A stretch of DNA of 64,000 nucleotides. It comes from Blautia sp. Its GTDB lineage: Bacteria > Bacillota > Clostridia > Lachnospirales > Lachnospiraceae. The notes beneath the pieces were generated by a model. It did no database searches, had not been told where the DNA came from, and worked only from the letters and a program-made list of their open reading frames with translations. A program made the position numbers and the translations under genes. Shown one piece after another: positions 25,585 through 33,705 of this stretch. The stretch is from contig JAFTPT010000017.1 in the NCBI GenBank assembly GCA_017463155.1, forward strand, positions 1 to 64,000, in the 5' to 3' direction. Position 1 is the first letter of the stretch, and every line of letters begins with the position of its first letter.

Positions 25585-26262
25585 TTATCCTTCCTGCGAA
25601 GTCAGGACGCCTTTCTCCATCCGGTAGATCCTGTCCGCATAGGCAGCCGCCTCGGCTTCATGCGTCACCAGCAGGACGGCCTTTCCCTCATCCGCGCACT
25701 TCCGAAGAAGTGAAAGAACGATATGCGTATTCTCATCGTCCAGGTCCCCGGTGGGCTCGTCCGCCAGCAGGATCCCCGGGCGTCGGATCAGTGCCCTCGC
25801 GATGGAAAGCCGCCGCATCTCTCCGCCGGAGAGCTCGGACGGATAGGCGTTCCGAAGCTCCGCGATGTCCATCTGCTCCAGAAGCTCTTCCGCATATGTC
25901 TCCTGCCCTTCGATCCCGTACATGACACAGGGAAGCAGCACGTTCTCGAGTACCGTCAGGCTCCTGAGGCCCGTCTGTCCCTGCGGGATCACCCCGATGG
26001 ATTCGTTCCGGAGGCGCGAACGCGCTGCGTCCTCCTGGGCATACAGGTCCGTGTCACCGAGGAAAACCTTCCCGGTCGTCGGGGTCAGAAGTCCCGCACA
26101 GACATTTAACAGCGTACTCTTGCCGCTGCCGGATCGTCCCGTGACCTCGGTCACGACGCCCTCCTCCAGCGTAAGGTCTGTTTCCTTGAGTGCGTTAAAT
26201 ACATTGGTACCTTTTCCCTGGCGGAAGTACTGGCGGCTGACGCCTTCTGCTCTCAGCTTCAT
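25585..26262 (-). CDS. ABC transporter ATP-binding protein (LolD/MacB type), second pair
   Basis: A 225-residue ATPase. Walker A is GRSGSGKST, signature ELSGGEMRRLSIARAL, Walker B ILLADEPTGDLDDEN, and the H-loop LLVTHEAEAAAY. The ADEPTGDLD stretch is typical of the LolD/FtsE/MacB group that drives FtsX-type permeases by a mechanotransmission mechanism rather than transport through the membrane. It begins one base after the stop of its permease gene; GGGAGG lies 8 bases before the ATG at 26262. It pairs with the permease at 26.3-27.5 kb. Confidence 0.92.
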   Translation of the reverse strand: MKLRAEGVSRQYFRQGKGTNVFNALKETDLTLEEGVVTEVTGRSGSGKSTLLNVCAGLLTPTTGKVFLGDTDLYAQEDAARSRLRNESIGVIPQGQTGLRSLTVLENVLLPCVMYGIEGQETYAEELLEQMDIAELRNAYPSELSGGEMRRLSIARALIRRPGILLADEPTGDLDDENTHIVLSLLRKCADEGKAVLLVTHEAEAAAYADRIYRMEKGVLTSQEG

Positions 26263-26263
26263 C

Positions 26264-27469
26264 TCACACATCCTCCCTTAAGATCAGTCCGGTCTCCCCT
26301 CGGGTGATCTTCCGGACCGAGATCGCGCTCGTCAGCGCACCGGCGATCACGGCCACGGCGATGGAGAGCACCAGCAGCACAAGGATCACAGGCAGTCCCG
26401 GAAGCAGCATCGGAAGATCCAGCTGTTCCCGGATAAGGCCCAGGAACGGGAAGATGACCAGGCTCGCCGCTCCCACACCGATCACGGCGCCGATCAGGCT
26501 GATCATGCCCGCTTCGGACACCAGCAGGCGGGACAGCATCTTCTGCGACGCGCCGACCACACGAAGAACCGCGAATTCCTTTTTCCTTTCATTGACGATC
26601 ATGGCAAAGGCGACGATCATGATGACGATGGACAGGAGCCAGATCATCAGGACCATCACACCGATCACGCGGGACACACCCGTCAGTCCCTCGGCGATAC
26701 CGGAGATCATGGTCTTGGCCTGCGTCGCTTCCACGCGGCGGATATGGATGTTCAGATCCCCCGTCACCTGGTCGATGTCATAGCTGTCGGCCACCTTGAT
26801 CATCACGGAAGAGATCGCGTTCTCGGCAGGCACGTCGGAAAAATAGTCGAATCCGAGCAGGACGGAGCTCTCCATCATCTGCCGGATCGTGTTCATATTG
26901 GCATAGACCGCATTGTCGAGGCCGGTCCCCGTACGGGCCAGCTTCGCGGCCACATTGCATTCCACATTGTAAAACGTAAGCTTTCTGGTCGAGGGGATCT
27001 CGATATTGCTCCCCACGATCAGGTCGCCGTCCCCGAAATCCCCGCTGTAGCTTTCCCGGATCCAGGGCTTGATCGTAAAATCCGTTTCCGGATCGAACCC
27101 GATGACCTGTACACTGACGCTGCAGCAGCCGGCCGAGGCCGACGCCAGATAAAACTGCGGCGTGGCGACCTCCACGCCCTCCGTATTCCTTGCTTTTTCG
27201 AGCACGGAATCCTCCATATAAAAGTATCCCGGGATCCCCTGCAGCAGGATCGATTCGATGCTCCCGTGGCTCCTGGCCTGGTTGGGCACGATGATCACGT
27301 CCGCGCCGAGCCTGGACTCATAGCTGTCGAGTCCGTTCTGCAGGCTTTTGACCACGATCGATCCGCCGAACACGGAGAAGGCGAGAAAAGCCGCCAGAAG
27401 GATCAGCGCAGCCGTTCTCCCGGGCTTTCGTTTCATGTTTTTCCATGCGAGACTGTTCGCAAATTTCAT
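26264..27469 (-). CDS. FtsX/MacB-type ABC permease, second pair
   Basis: A 401-residue permease: one helix at about 15-38, an extracytoplasmic MacB-PCD-like domain (40-265), and the three-helix FtsX core (MVLMIWLLSIVIMIVAFAMIVNERKKEFAVLRVVGASQKMLSRLLVSEAGMISL). The NERKKEFAVLRVVGAS motif is the coupling region for the ATPase. Its start overlaps the DUF4418 stop by four bases. It likely works on an exported lipoprotein or redox partner of the same operon, but the substrate is unknown. Confidence 0.9.
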   Translation of the reverse strand: MKFANSLAWKNMKRKPGRTAALILLAAFLAFSVFGGSIVVKSLQNGLDSYESRLGADVIIVPNQARSHGSIESILLQGIPGYFYMEDSVLEKARNTEGVEVATPQFYLASASAGCCSVSVQVIGFDPETDFTIKPWIRESYSGDFGDGDLIVGSNIEIPSTRKLTFYNVECNVAAKLARTGTGLDNAVYANMNTIRQMMESSVLLGFDYFSDVPAENAISSVMIKVADSYDIDQVTGDLNIHIRRVEATQAKTMISGIAEGLTGVSRVIGVMVLMIWLLSIVIMIVAFAMIVNERKKEFAVLRVVGASQKMLSRLLVSEAGMISLIGAVIGVGAASLVIFPFLGLIREQLDLPMLLPGLPVILVLLVLSIAVAVIAGALTSAISVRKITRGETGLILREDV

Positions 27470-27894
27470 GCTTTCTGTTCCTTTACTCTCTTGATCTGGA
27501 CGATGATGTCAACCGCGGCTGCAAGGATCACAAGGATCGAGAGGACCAGCGTCCCCGGGAGCATCAGCTTGTGGCACTTCATGTCCGCCATCATGCAGAG
27601 GCTGATAAACCTTCCCGGGATCAGCATGCTCATGAAGGCTGTCGCCACCATGGCAAAGGAGATTCCCTGCTTCCGGTGCGGTTCACTGAACACAAGGTGC
27701 AGAAGCGACTGCAGAAGCAGCGCGACGGCAAAGGCTTCGACGCCCCGGTGCGCCCAGTGGCAGCTCATCCAGGTCCCGTCCTCCATCGGTCCGCAGGAGC
27801 GGAAGACCAGCATCATCAGGACAAGGTACAGGATCGAAGCTCCTGCAAGCAGGCAATCCGTAAATCCAAATCGTTTCAGTTTCTTTTTTTCCAT
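27466..27894 (-). CDS. DUF4418 family membrane protein
   Basis: A 142-residue protein with four predicted helices. A conserved FRSCGPMEDGTWMSCHWAHRG segment follows helix 1, and a second conserved stretch is CMMADMKCHKLMLPGTLVLS. This pattern (C-G-P-M-x-D-G-x-W-M-x-C-H-W-A, then M-x-C-H) is the DUF4418 signature; the paired Cys and His residues could bind metal or haem. No function is known. It overlaps both neighbours (19 bp with the Fe-S subunit, 4 bp with the permease), so it belongs to the operon. Confidence 0.82.
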   Translation of the reverse strand: MEKKKLKRFGFTDCLLAGASILYLVLMMLVFRSCGPMEDGTWMSCHWAHRGVEAFAVALLLQSLLHLVFSEPHRKQGISFAMVATAFMSMLIPGRFISLCMMADMKCHKLMLPGTLVLSILVILAAAVDIIVQIKRVKEQKA

Positions 27895-28592
27895 AATAAC
27901 CTCCTCCAGACCGCGGCCGCGTTGGACCGGGCCATCAGTCCCTGCAGATCGATCCCCGCGGGGCAGATATCCTGGCAGGCCAGTGATTTGCCGCAGCCCT
28001 CAAAGACATGCCTTTTGTACTCCGCCGCCAGTTCTTTCTTTTCTTTTTCCGGCATCTGGACCAGCAGCCTTGCGGCCGGTACCATGGACGCCATTCCGTA
28101 AAACCGGCCGTCCACGGCAAAGTTCGGGCAGATCTCCAGGCAGCAGCCGCACTGCAGGCACCGGGATGCCTCGTAGGCGTCGGGATTCTTCTTTTCGGAA
28201 GGATCGGCATCCGCCGTAAGCCAGGCGTTCAGATCCTTCAGGTTCTGAAACAGGATGCTCCTGTCCACCATCAGGTCCGCCACCACCGGGAATTTGCGGA
28301 GCGGCTCCAGCCGGACCGGACTCTTCAGGGCAGACAGGCTCGCGTCGCAGGCCAGCATCGGCCGGCCGTTGATGACCATGGCACAGGCCCCGCACTTCTT
28401 CTGCAGGCAGCTGTTTTCCCAGACGATGGGGTCCGCCCTGTTTCCTTCCTTATCCGTGAGGGACGCCTGCTCATTCAGCCTCCGAAGAGCCGTAGCCACT
28501 GTCTCGGAGGGCTCCTTCGGCTCGTACAGGAAGCTCTGCAGATATGCCGGCTCCTCTTTGTTTTTTCTTCTCAGGACGTCGATCTGTATCAT
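27876..28592 (-). CDS. Fumarate reductase/succinate dehydrogenase-like iron-sulfur subunit
   Basis: A 238-residue SdhB/FrdB-like protein. The N-terminal plant-type ferredoxin domain carries CLQKKCGACAMVINGRPMLA-C, i.e. C-x4-C-G-x-C-x11-C for a [2Fe-2S] cluster. The C-terminal domain has CLQCGCCLEICP for a [4Fe-4S] cluster and CGKSLACQDICP (C-x5-C-x3-CP) for the third cluster. All ligands are present. It overlaps the flavoprotein gene by four bases and would carry electrons between the flavoprotein and a membrane partner. The order is anchor, flavoprotein, Fe-S subunit, as in many Gram-positive Sdh operons. Confidence 0.9.
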   Translation of the reverse strand: MIQIDVLRRKNKEEPAYLQSFLYEPKEPSETVATALRRLNEQASLTDKEGNRADPIVWENSCLQKKCGACAMVINGRPMLACDASLSALKSPVRLEPLRKFPVVADLMVDRSILFQNLKDLNAWLTADADPSEKKNPDAYEASRCLQCGCCLEICPNFAVDGRFYGMASMVPAARLLVQMPEKEKKELAAEYKRHVFEGCGKSLACQDICPAGIDLQGLMARSNAAAVWRRLLWKKRN

Positions 28593-30247
28593 TCTTCGCC
28601 CTCCTGCCTGTCTTTTGGAATCTCCTGAAAACCGATCTGTATCTCTCCGTTCACAAAACGGGCGGCCGTCGTCTTCCGGAACTGCTTATCATCACGTTCC
28701 GGGTAATCCGTCCTCGTGTGGGCACCGCGGCTTTCCCGGCGGGAAAGCGCCGACAGAAGGATCGCCCGCGCAAGTAAAAGCCTGCGCTTTTCCCTCTCCG
28801 TCAGGGCCTCCGTCCAAAGATCTTCAAGTCCCTGCAACGCCTTCTGCATATTCTCCTCCGACCGGAAAACAGGCAGGCCCTCTGCGAGAAACCGCTGTAC
28901 CTGCCCGGCAAACGCAGGGGAAAGCATCTGCTGTGCCTCGTCAGAAGCGGACATTTTTCCACAGGAGACCGCGTCCGCCTCGTCCGGTTCATTCCCCGTC
29001 CGTTCCGGATCCGTATGCCGCAGGACCATCTCCGCCGCGTTTTCCGCGGCCACATGGCCGCCGTACACCGCCGCGATCATGGAATTTCCGCCAAGACGGT
29101 TGGCTCCATGATACTGGCAGGCACACTCGCCGGCCGCCCACAGATCCGCAACACTCGTCCGGTGCTGCTCATCCACCAAAATCCCGCCCATAAAGAAATG
29201 GATCCCCGGGCTCACCGGCAGTGGATCGGCCGCCGGGTCGAGCTGCAGGTAATGGATCACTTCCTTCCGAAGATCGGCAAGCTTCCCTTCCCAGGTCTCC
29301 CGGCTCAAATGCCGCATATCCAGGTAGACCCGGGAGCCGCAGGATGGATCCTGCGTCACCATGGACATCTCCCTGGAAACCACATCCCGGGGCATCAGAT
29401 TTCCGAGCTCCGGGTACTTTTCTTCCATAAAATACCAGTTTTCCGTGCGGCCGCTCTCCGGATCCGTCCGTTCGACAAACAGCCGTCCGCCTTCCCCGCG
29501 GGCCGCTTCGCTCACCAGCAGCCGTTTGCCGGGAATGGTCATCGTCGTCGGGTGATACTGGATCATCTCCAGATTCCCGAGGGCCGCTCCGGATACAAAG
29601 GCCGCCGCCGTCACATCGCCCGTGTTGGCGGTGCTCCCGGTCGTCATCCCGGAAAAAAGTCCGTTCATGCCGCCGGTGCAAAGGATCACCGGTCCCCGGA
29701 ACATAAAGCATTCGCCGGTAAAGGTATCTCTTGCCAGGAGACCCGTACATCTGTTCTCTTCGATCGCCGGCGACAGGATCTCCATATGGGGATAGCGCCG
29801 GATCAGGCCCGAGGCTTCAAAGCGCCGGACTTCATCGATCAGGGCCGTCATCGCCACCTTGCCGGTGCTGCTCATGGCATAGGCCGTACGCCTTTTTTTC
29901 TGTCCTCCGAAGGGCCGAAGGACCAGCTCTCCGTCCTTCATCTGAAAGGGGACGCCAATGGCGTGCAGCCTCCGGATGATCTCAGGCGCCGCGGATGTAA
30001 GTCCCCGGACCGCGTTCGGATCCGCCAGATAAACGCCGCCCTTCATGGTATCTTCGTAATGGAACGTCGGGGAATCCTGCTCCCCCATGGTATCGAGAGC
30101 CGCGTTCATACCGCCCTCGGCAAGCACGGACTGAGCCCGCTCCGAAGGCTGTACGGAGATCAGATTGCAGCCGATCCCTTTTTTCGCTAATGTAAGTGCG
30201 GCGGATAGTCCGGCCAGGCCGGCACCCGCAATATTGATCCGTTTCAT
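28589..30247 (-). CDS. Fumarate reductase/succinate dehydrogenase-like flavoprotein subunit
   Basis: About 552 residues of the SdhA/FrdA family. FAD-binding loop GAGLAGLSAALTLA lies at residues 8-21. QYHPT, SEAARGEGGRL, IHFFMGGI and GANRLGGNS supply the substrate-binding and catalytic His/Arg set. The residue that carries covalent FAD in Frd/Sdh (S-H-S in RSHSxxAQGG) is changed: RAQSVLAEGG has Gln39 in place of His. FAD is therefore probably non-covalent. In E. coli Frd, replacing this His abolishes succinate oxidation but leaves some fumarate reduction, so a reductase role is favoured here. The start ATG at 30247 lies four bases after the stop of the membrane protein. A dedicated redox role in the iron operon is inference. 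Confidence 0.88.
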   Translation of the reverse strand: MKRINIAGAGLAGLSAALTLAKKGIGCNLISVQPSERAQSVLAEGGMNAALDTMGEQDSPTFHYEDTMKGGVYLADPNAVRGLTSAAPEIIRRLHAIGVPFQMKDGELVLRPFGGQKKRRTAYAMSSTGKVAMTALIDEVRRFEASGLIRRYPHMEILSPAIEENRCTGLLARDTFTGECFMFRGPVILCTGGMNGLFSGMTTGSTANTGDVTAAAFVSGAALGNLEMIQYHPTTMTIPGKRLLVSEAARGEGGRLFVERTDPESGRTENWYFMEEKYPELGNLMPRDVVSREMSMVTQDPSCGSRVYLDMRHLSRETWEGKLADLRKEVIHYLQLDPAADPLPVSPGIHFFMGGILVDEQHRTSVADLWAAGECACQYHGANRLGGNSMIAAVYGGHVAAENAAEMVLRHTDPERTGNEPDEADAVSCGKMSASDEAQQMLSPAFAGQVQRFLAEGLPVFRSEENMQKALQGLEDLWTEALTEREKRRLLLARAILLSALSRRESRGAHTRTDYPERDDKQFRKTTAARFVNGEIQIGFQEIPKDRQEGEE

Positions 30248-30251
30248 CGCT

Positions 30252-30791
30252 CTACCACACATTCCATATCAGATAATAGATCACGAACCCCGCCGCCATG
30301 AAAAGCAGGAGGACCGACAGTACAAACAGGATATCAAAAGCCCGTTCCTTGAGGCTCCTGATCCCGAACGAGATCAGCACCGGCTTCACATTCATCAGGA
30401 TATGAAGAGCCAGTGTGACGACCAGCAGCAGCTGCAGGAGCAGCTGGAAACCGCCGAAGGCCTTCAGCCGTACCACGCCGTCCACCTTGCCCGTGAAGGC
30501 CGACATGTGCAGCGCCAGCAGGATCATCAGCGCAAAGCCGCTGATGCGCCGGGCCCAGAAGAGCCGGTTCGCCGCGGGATAAGAGACGCCCGCTTTTTTC
30601 TGCGCCTTCAGGGTATCGATCGTCAGCTTTACGCCGATCACCCCGTGAACGGCGGCCAGGGTAAAGGCCGCTCTCGCAATGGTCTTGTGCCAGGTCCCCG
30701 CGGCGCCCAGCATCTGGAAAGCGCCCAGCACCCCGTGGATCACAAAAAGGAGCATGATCAGGGCGGTTATGACCGCATTTGCTTTTCTCAT
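30252..30791 (-). CDS. Multi-His transmembrane protein, probable cytochrome b-type anchor
   Basis: A 179-residue protein with four or five helices. His residues at 19, 35, 49, 95 and 130 lie in or at the ends of helices (VIHG, TWHK, AVHGVIG, LLALHMSAF, ALHILMNVKPVL), as expected for haem b ligands of an Sdh/Frd membrane anchor. Position directly upstream of the flavoprotein and Fe-S genes supports this. Sequence similarity to known SdhC proteins is weak to the eye, so the haem content is inference. It starts 13 bases after the small flavinylation-motif protein. Confidence 0.7.
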   Translation of the reverse strand: MRKANAVITALIMLLFVIHGVLGAFQMLGAAGTWHKTIARAAFTLAAVHGVIGVKLTIDTLKAQKKAGVSYPAANRLFWARRISGFALMILLALHMSAFTGKVDGVVRLKAFGGFQLLLQLLLVVTLALHILMNVKPVLISFGIRSLKERAFDILFVLSVLLLFMAAGFVIYYLIWNVW

Positions 30792-30804
30792 CTCTTCACC
30801 GTCC

Positions 30805-31305
30805 TTACCCGCCCGTCACCGGTACAAACGCAACATCCGGATTCCTGCGGACCGTTTCCACGGAGCAGGCCTCCGCCATCTCCTCCGAGAGGACCATGAC
30901 GTCAAACGCGCCCCACTGGGCTTTGGACATCGCCATCAGCGGTGCCTCCGATGTAACCGTCATCTGGTTCTCCGCGAGCCTTGCCTGGTACCTCTGTGCC
31001 AGCTCCTGCCCGCCCGCATCCGCGGCAAGTGTGATGCACGTGATGTCCTCAAAGATCACGTCCACCGGCTTCTCCTGAAAGAAATCCGTCCATTCCTGCA
31101 GCGTATCCGTATGATTTGTCTTGTTGATCAGCACCAGGTACTCACCGCCCGGCTGGTCCGGCAGCTCCAGGGTCGCCCCGGTCAGCGCGTCCACGTCATT
31201 CCCTCCGACGACCGACAGGAGCAGGCCCCTGTTCGCGATCGCCGGGATCCCCAAAAACAAAAACAGGGAGGCGATGATGATCAACAAGTGTCTGAATCCG
31301 CTCAT
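30805..31305 (-). CDS. Exported protein with an ApbE-type flavinylation motif
   Basis: About 166 residues. An N-terminal signal anchor (MSGFRHLLIIIASLFLFLGIPAIA) is followed by GGNDVDALTGATLELPDQPGG, in which DALTGAT fits the D-x-x-(S/T)-G-A-T sequence that ApbE flavin transferase modifies with FMN on the Thr. The remainder (EYLVLINKTNHTDTLQEWTDFFQEKPVDVIFEDITC...) matches no family I recognise. GGGAGG is placed 9 bases before the ATG at 31305; earlier in-frame starts lie within the lipoprotein gene. Neighbours are the FMN-binding lipoprotein and the membrane protein of the Frd-like set. Confidence 0.75.
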   Translation of the reverse strand: MSGFRHLLIIIASLFLFLGIPAIANRGLLLSVVGGNDVDALTGATLELPDQPGGEYLVLINKTNHTDTLQEWTDFFQEKPVDVIFEDITCITLAADAGGQELAQRYQARLAENQMTVTSEAPLMAMSKAQWGAFDVMVLSEEMAEACSVETVRRNPDVAFVPVTGG

Positions 31306-31336
31306 TTTTCTCATACCTCCCTGTTCCATACTCTGT

Positions 31337-31786
31337 TTACTTGCCCGACGCCTGGTCAAGAGCGTCGTTGACGGCCTCGTTGAACTCGTTGAACGAGATC
31401 GTGGCGCCGGAAATGGCGTCCACGTCCGCCAGATTGCCGGCCTCCGCCAGCTGCTCACCGTACTTGGTGCTGGCCTGAACCGCCCGCTGGGCCTTGTTGT
31501 AGAAGTCCTGGTTGGCGATCTCGCCGTTCTGCTTGCCGTAATCCGGGCCCTTCAGCGTCCCGTCCGGCTCAAAGGTCTGGAATTCACAGCCCGTGATCTT
31601 TCCGCCGGAGATCGTCACCTTCGCCACGCCGTAGCCTGCGCCGCTGCCGTCCTCCTCGCCTTCGTACACGCTGCTCTTTCCCTCGTAGGTTCCGTCCTTA
31701 AAGCTCTTGCTTCCGCCGCAGCCCGTAAGTGCCGCGGCCATAAGGGCGCCTGCCAGAAGCAGTACGCCTGCGTATCTTCTTTTCAT
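31337..31786 (-). CDS. FMN-binding domain lipoprotein
   Basis: A 149-residue lipoprotein. The signal peptide ends in a lipobox (AALTGC, Cys near 23). The mature part is a single FMN_bind domain: FKDGTYEGKSSVYEG, GVAKVTISGGKITGCEF, and VDAISGATISFNEFNEAV. DAISGAT is the site for covalent FMN attachment by ApbE. It should sit on the outer face of the membrane and relay electrons. It is downstream of the MacB-like ATPase and takes the place that thioredoxin-like genes have in the Campylobacter p19 locus. Confidence 0.92.
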   Translation of the reverse strand: MKRRYAGVLLLAGALMAAALTGCGGSKSFKDGTYEGKSSVYEGEEDGSGAGYGVAKVTISGGKITGCEFQTFEPDGTLKGPDYGKQNGEIANQDFYNKAQRAVQASTKYGEQLAEAGNLADVDAISGATISFNEFNEAVNDALDQASGK

Positions 31787-31811
31787 GGATTCCTTCTCCT
31801 TTTCCCGGCGC

Positions 31812-32486
31812 TTACTTTCCGAAGTTCTCGTTGATCAGGTCGCTCTTGATCCGCCCGTGGTCCAGCGTGATCGTACGCTGTGCCACCTCGGCGACCTCCG
31901 GGTCGTGGGTGACGACGATCAGCGTCGTATGCTCCTCGTGGAGCTGGTGGAACAGATCCAGCACGATGTTCTCGTTGGCCTCGTCCAGATTTCCGGTAGG
32001 CTCGTCCGCCAGGACGATCTCGGGATGATTGATCAGCGCCCTGGCGATGCAGACTCTCTGCTGCTCACCACCGGACAGCTGGCTCGGCAGATGCCTGGCG
32101 CGCTCCGCAAGGCCCACCCTTTCGAGCGCTTCCATGGCTTCCTTTTCATCCGGGATACTGTGGTAATACTGCGCCACCATGACGTTTTCCACGGCGGTCA
32201 GGTAGTTGACCAGGTGGAACTGCTGGAAGATCAGGCCGATCTTGTCACGGCGGATCGCGGTCAGGTTTTTGGCGCTCTCCCGGGCGATATCCACGCCGTC
32301 CAGGAGCACCTCTCCCATCGAAGGCTTATCCATGCAGCCGATGATATTCATCATGGTGCTTTTTCCGGAACCGGAGGGCCCCATAATGGCTACCCATTCC
32401 CCATTGTCCACAGAAAGATTGATGTTGTCAAGAGCTTTCAGCTCCCCGTATATCTTCGAAATATTCTTTAATTCCAACAGGCTCAT
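31812..32486 (-). CDS. ABC transporter ATP-binding protein (MacB/LolD type), first pair
   Basis: A 224-residue ATPase. Walker A GPSGSGKST, Q-loop GLIFQQFHLV, signature QLSGGEQQRVCIARAL, Walker B IVLADEPTGNLDEAN, H-loop IVVTHDPEVAE. This is the most canonical MacB/LolD-like sequence of the operon. It follows the two FtsX-type permeases by 41 bp and should power them. The same set (two permeases and one ATPase) is found beside p19 in Campylobacter-type iron loci. Confidence 0.93.
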   Translation of the reverse strand: MSLLELKNISKIYGELKALDNINLSVDNGEWVAIMGPSGSGKSTMMNIIGCMDKPSMGEVLLDGVDIARESAKNLTAIRRDKIGLIFQQFHLVNYLTAVENVMVAQYYHSIPDEKEAMEALERVGLAERARHLPSQLSGGEQQRVCIARALINHPEIVLADEPTGNLDEANENIVLDLFHQLHEEHTTLIVVTHDPEVAEVAQRTITLDHGRIKSDLINENFGK

Positions 32487-32527
32487 ATTGTAGATCCTTC
32501 CTTTCTCGGAAACTGTCCGTTCACTCC

Positions 32528-33682
32528 TTATTCACCCTTCAGCACCAGTGCCGGGTCGATCTTGGTGGCATTCCTGACCGGGAACAGGCACGCGGCGCCC
32601 GTGATCAGGATCGACACGATGATCGTGACCGGAAGCATGAGAGGCTGGAAGGTGATGGAGCTGGCAAATACCCGCACGCTGACGAACTGCGCGAACAGGA
32701 AGCCCAGGATCGCTCCGACGATACCGCCCACGAGCCCCAGAAGAAGCCCTTCTCCCATGAACTCCCGGATGATGCTGCTGTCGGAAGCGCCGAGGGCTTT
32801 CCGGAGGCCGATCTCCTTACGGCGCTCCGCCACCACGGCCGCCATGGTCGTCGCCACGCAGATCATGGTCAGCACCAGCACGACCGCCGTCACCAGGAAC
32901 ACCAGTGCCTGGAGCTTGGTAAGAACGGTACTCTCGGACTCGGTCACACGTTTGACCAGTCTCGGTGTGACCTCCTCCACCTCTGCGTCGATGGTGTCCA
33001 CGTATTTCGAAAGCTCATCGGCCGTCGCCGAGATGGACAGCTCCGCCACGTCCAGTTCCCCGGGGCCGACCAGGCCTTCCAGGTCCTCCATGGCGATGTA
33101 GACATAGTTTTCTTCCGAGCCGCCGGTATCCAGAAGGCCCGTAATCTTCATGTCCACGCCCAGGTTCAGAAGATCCTCGCTGTCCTTTTCCTTGGAATCA
33201 TCGGAGCTCATGACATTGACGGTATCCCCGACCCCAAGGCCCAGGGATTCGGCGACGTCCTGCCCGACCAGCATGTCGCCGGTCACGGAGGGCCAGTCGC
33301 CCTCGATCATCCAGTAGGGACTGGTGGTCCGGACCTGTTCGATGTCCGTACCGGCCGCCACCACGGGCTGTTCATGGATCCGCACCGTCTCATACCGGTA
33401 CGGTGAGACGCCCACCACCTGGTCCGGCGGGATCAGAGCGGCTCCCTTCTCCACCGCCGCCCGGTCAAAGACCGCTTCGTTGGAGGAAGCCATAAAGATC
33501 ATATTCGCGCCGTAATTCCGCATCTCCGCGCCCATCTGGCGGGGTACGTCGATGTAGATCGTGACCAGGCCGGACAGGATCGTCGCGCCCACCGCGATGG
33601 CAAGCAGGGCCACCAGCATGCGGCTCCTCCGCCTGACCAGGGACGCGGTGATCATCTTGAAAAACATTTTTCTTTTTGACAT
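32528..33682 (-). CDS. FtsX/MacB-type ABC permease of the iron locus (B)
   Basis: A 384-residue permease with an N-terminal helix (about 15-42), MacB_PCD extracytoplasmic domain (45-255), and an FtsX core with VVAERRKEIGLRKALGASDSSIIREFMGEGLLLGLVGGIVGAILG. The motif ERRKEIGLRKALGAS is the standard ATPase-coupling element. Paired with the permease directly upstream (23-bp gap) it forms a heterodimer. Proteins of this type in p19-like loci are needed for iron uptake, though what they move is unresolved. Confidence 0.9.
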   Translation of the reverse strand: MSKRKMFFKMITASLVRRRSRMLVALLAIAVGATILSGLVTIYIDVPRQMGAEMRNYGANMIFMASSNEAVFDRAAVEKGAALIPPDQVVGVSPYRYETVRIHEQPVVAAGTDIEQVRTTSPYWMIEGDWPSVTGDMLVGQDVAESLGLGVGDTVNVMSSDDSKEKDSEDLLNLGVDMKITGLLDTGGSEENYVYIAMEDLEGLVGPGELDVAELSISATADELSKYVDTIDAEVEEVTPRLVKRVTESESTVLTKLQALVFLVTAVVLVLTMICVATTMAAVVAERRKEIGLRKALGASDSSIIREFMGEGLLLGLVGGIVGAILGFLFAQFVSVRVFASSITFQPLMLPVTIIVSILITGAACLFPVRNATKIDPALVLKGE

Positions 33683-33705
33683 ATCAGTTCACCTCGGTTT
33701 TTTCC

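Noticed and set aside
28589..30247. L-aspartate oxidase (nadB)
   Set aside because: The adjacent Fe-S subunit and multi-His membrane protein, and the SdhA-like order, fit an Frd/Sdh complex; no nadA or nadC is adjacent.
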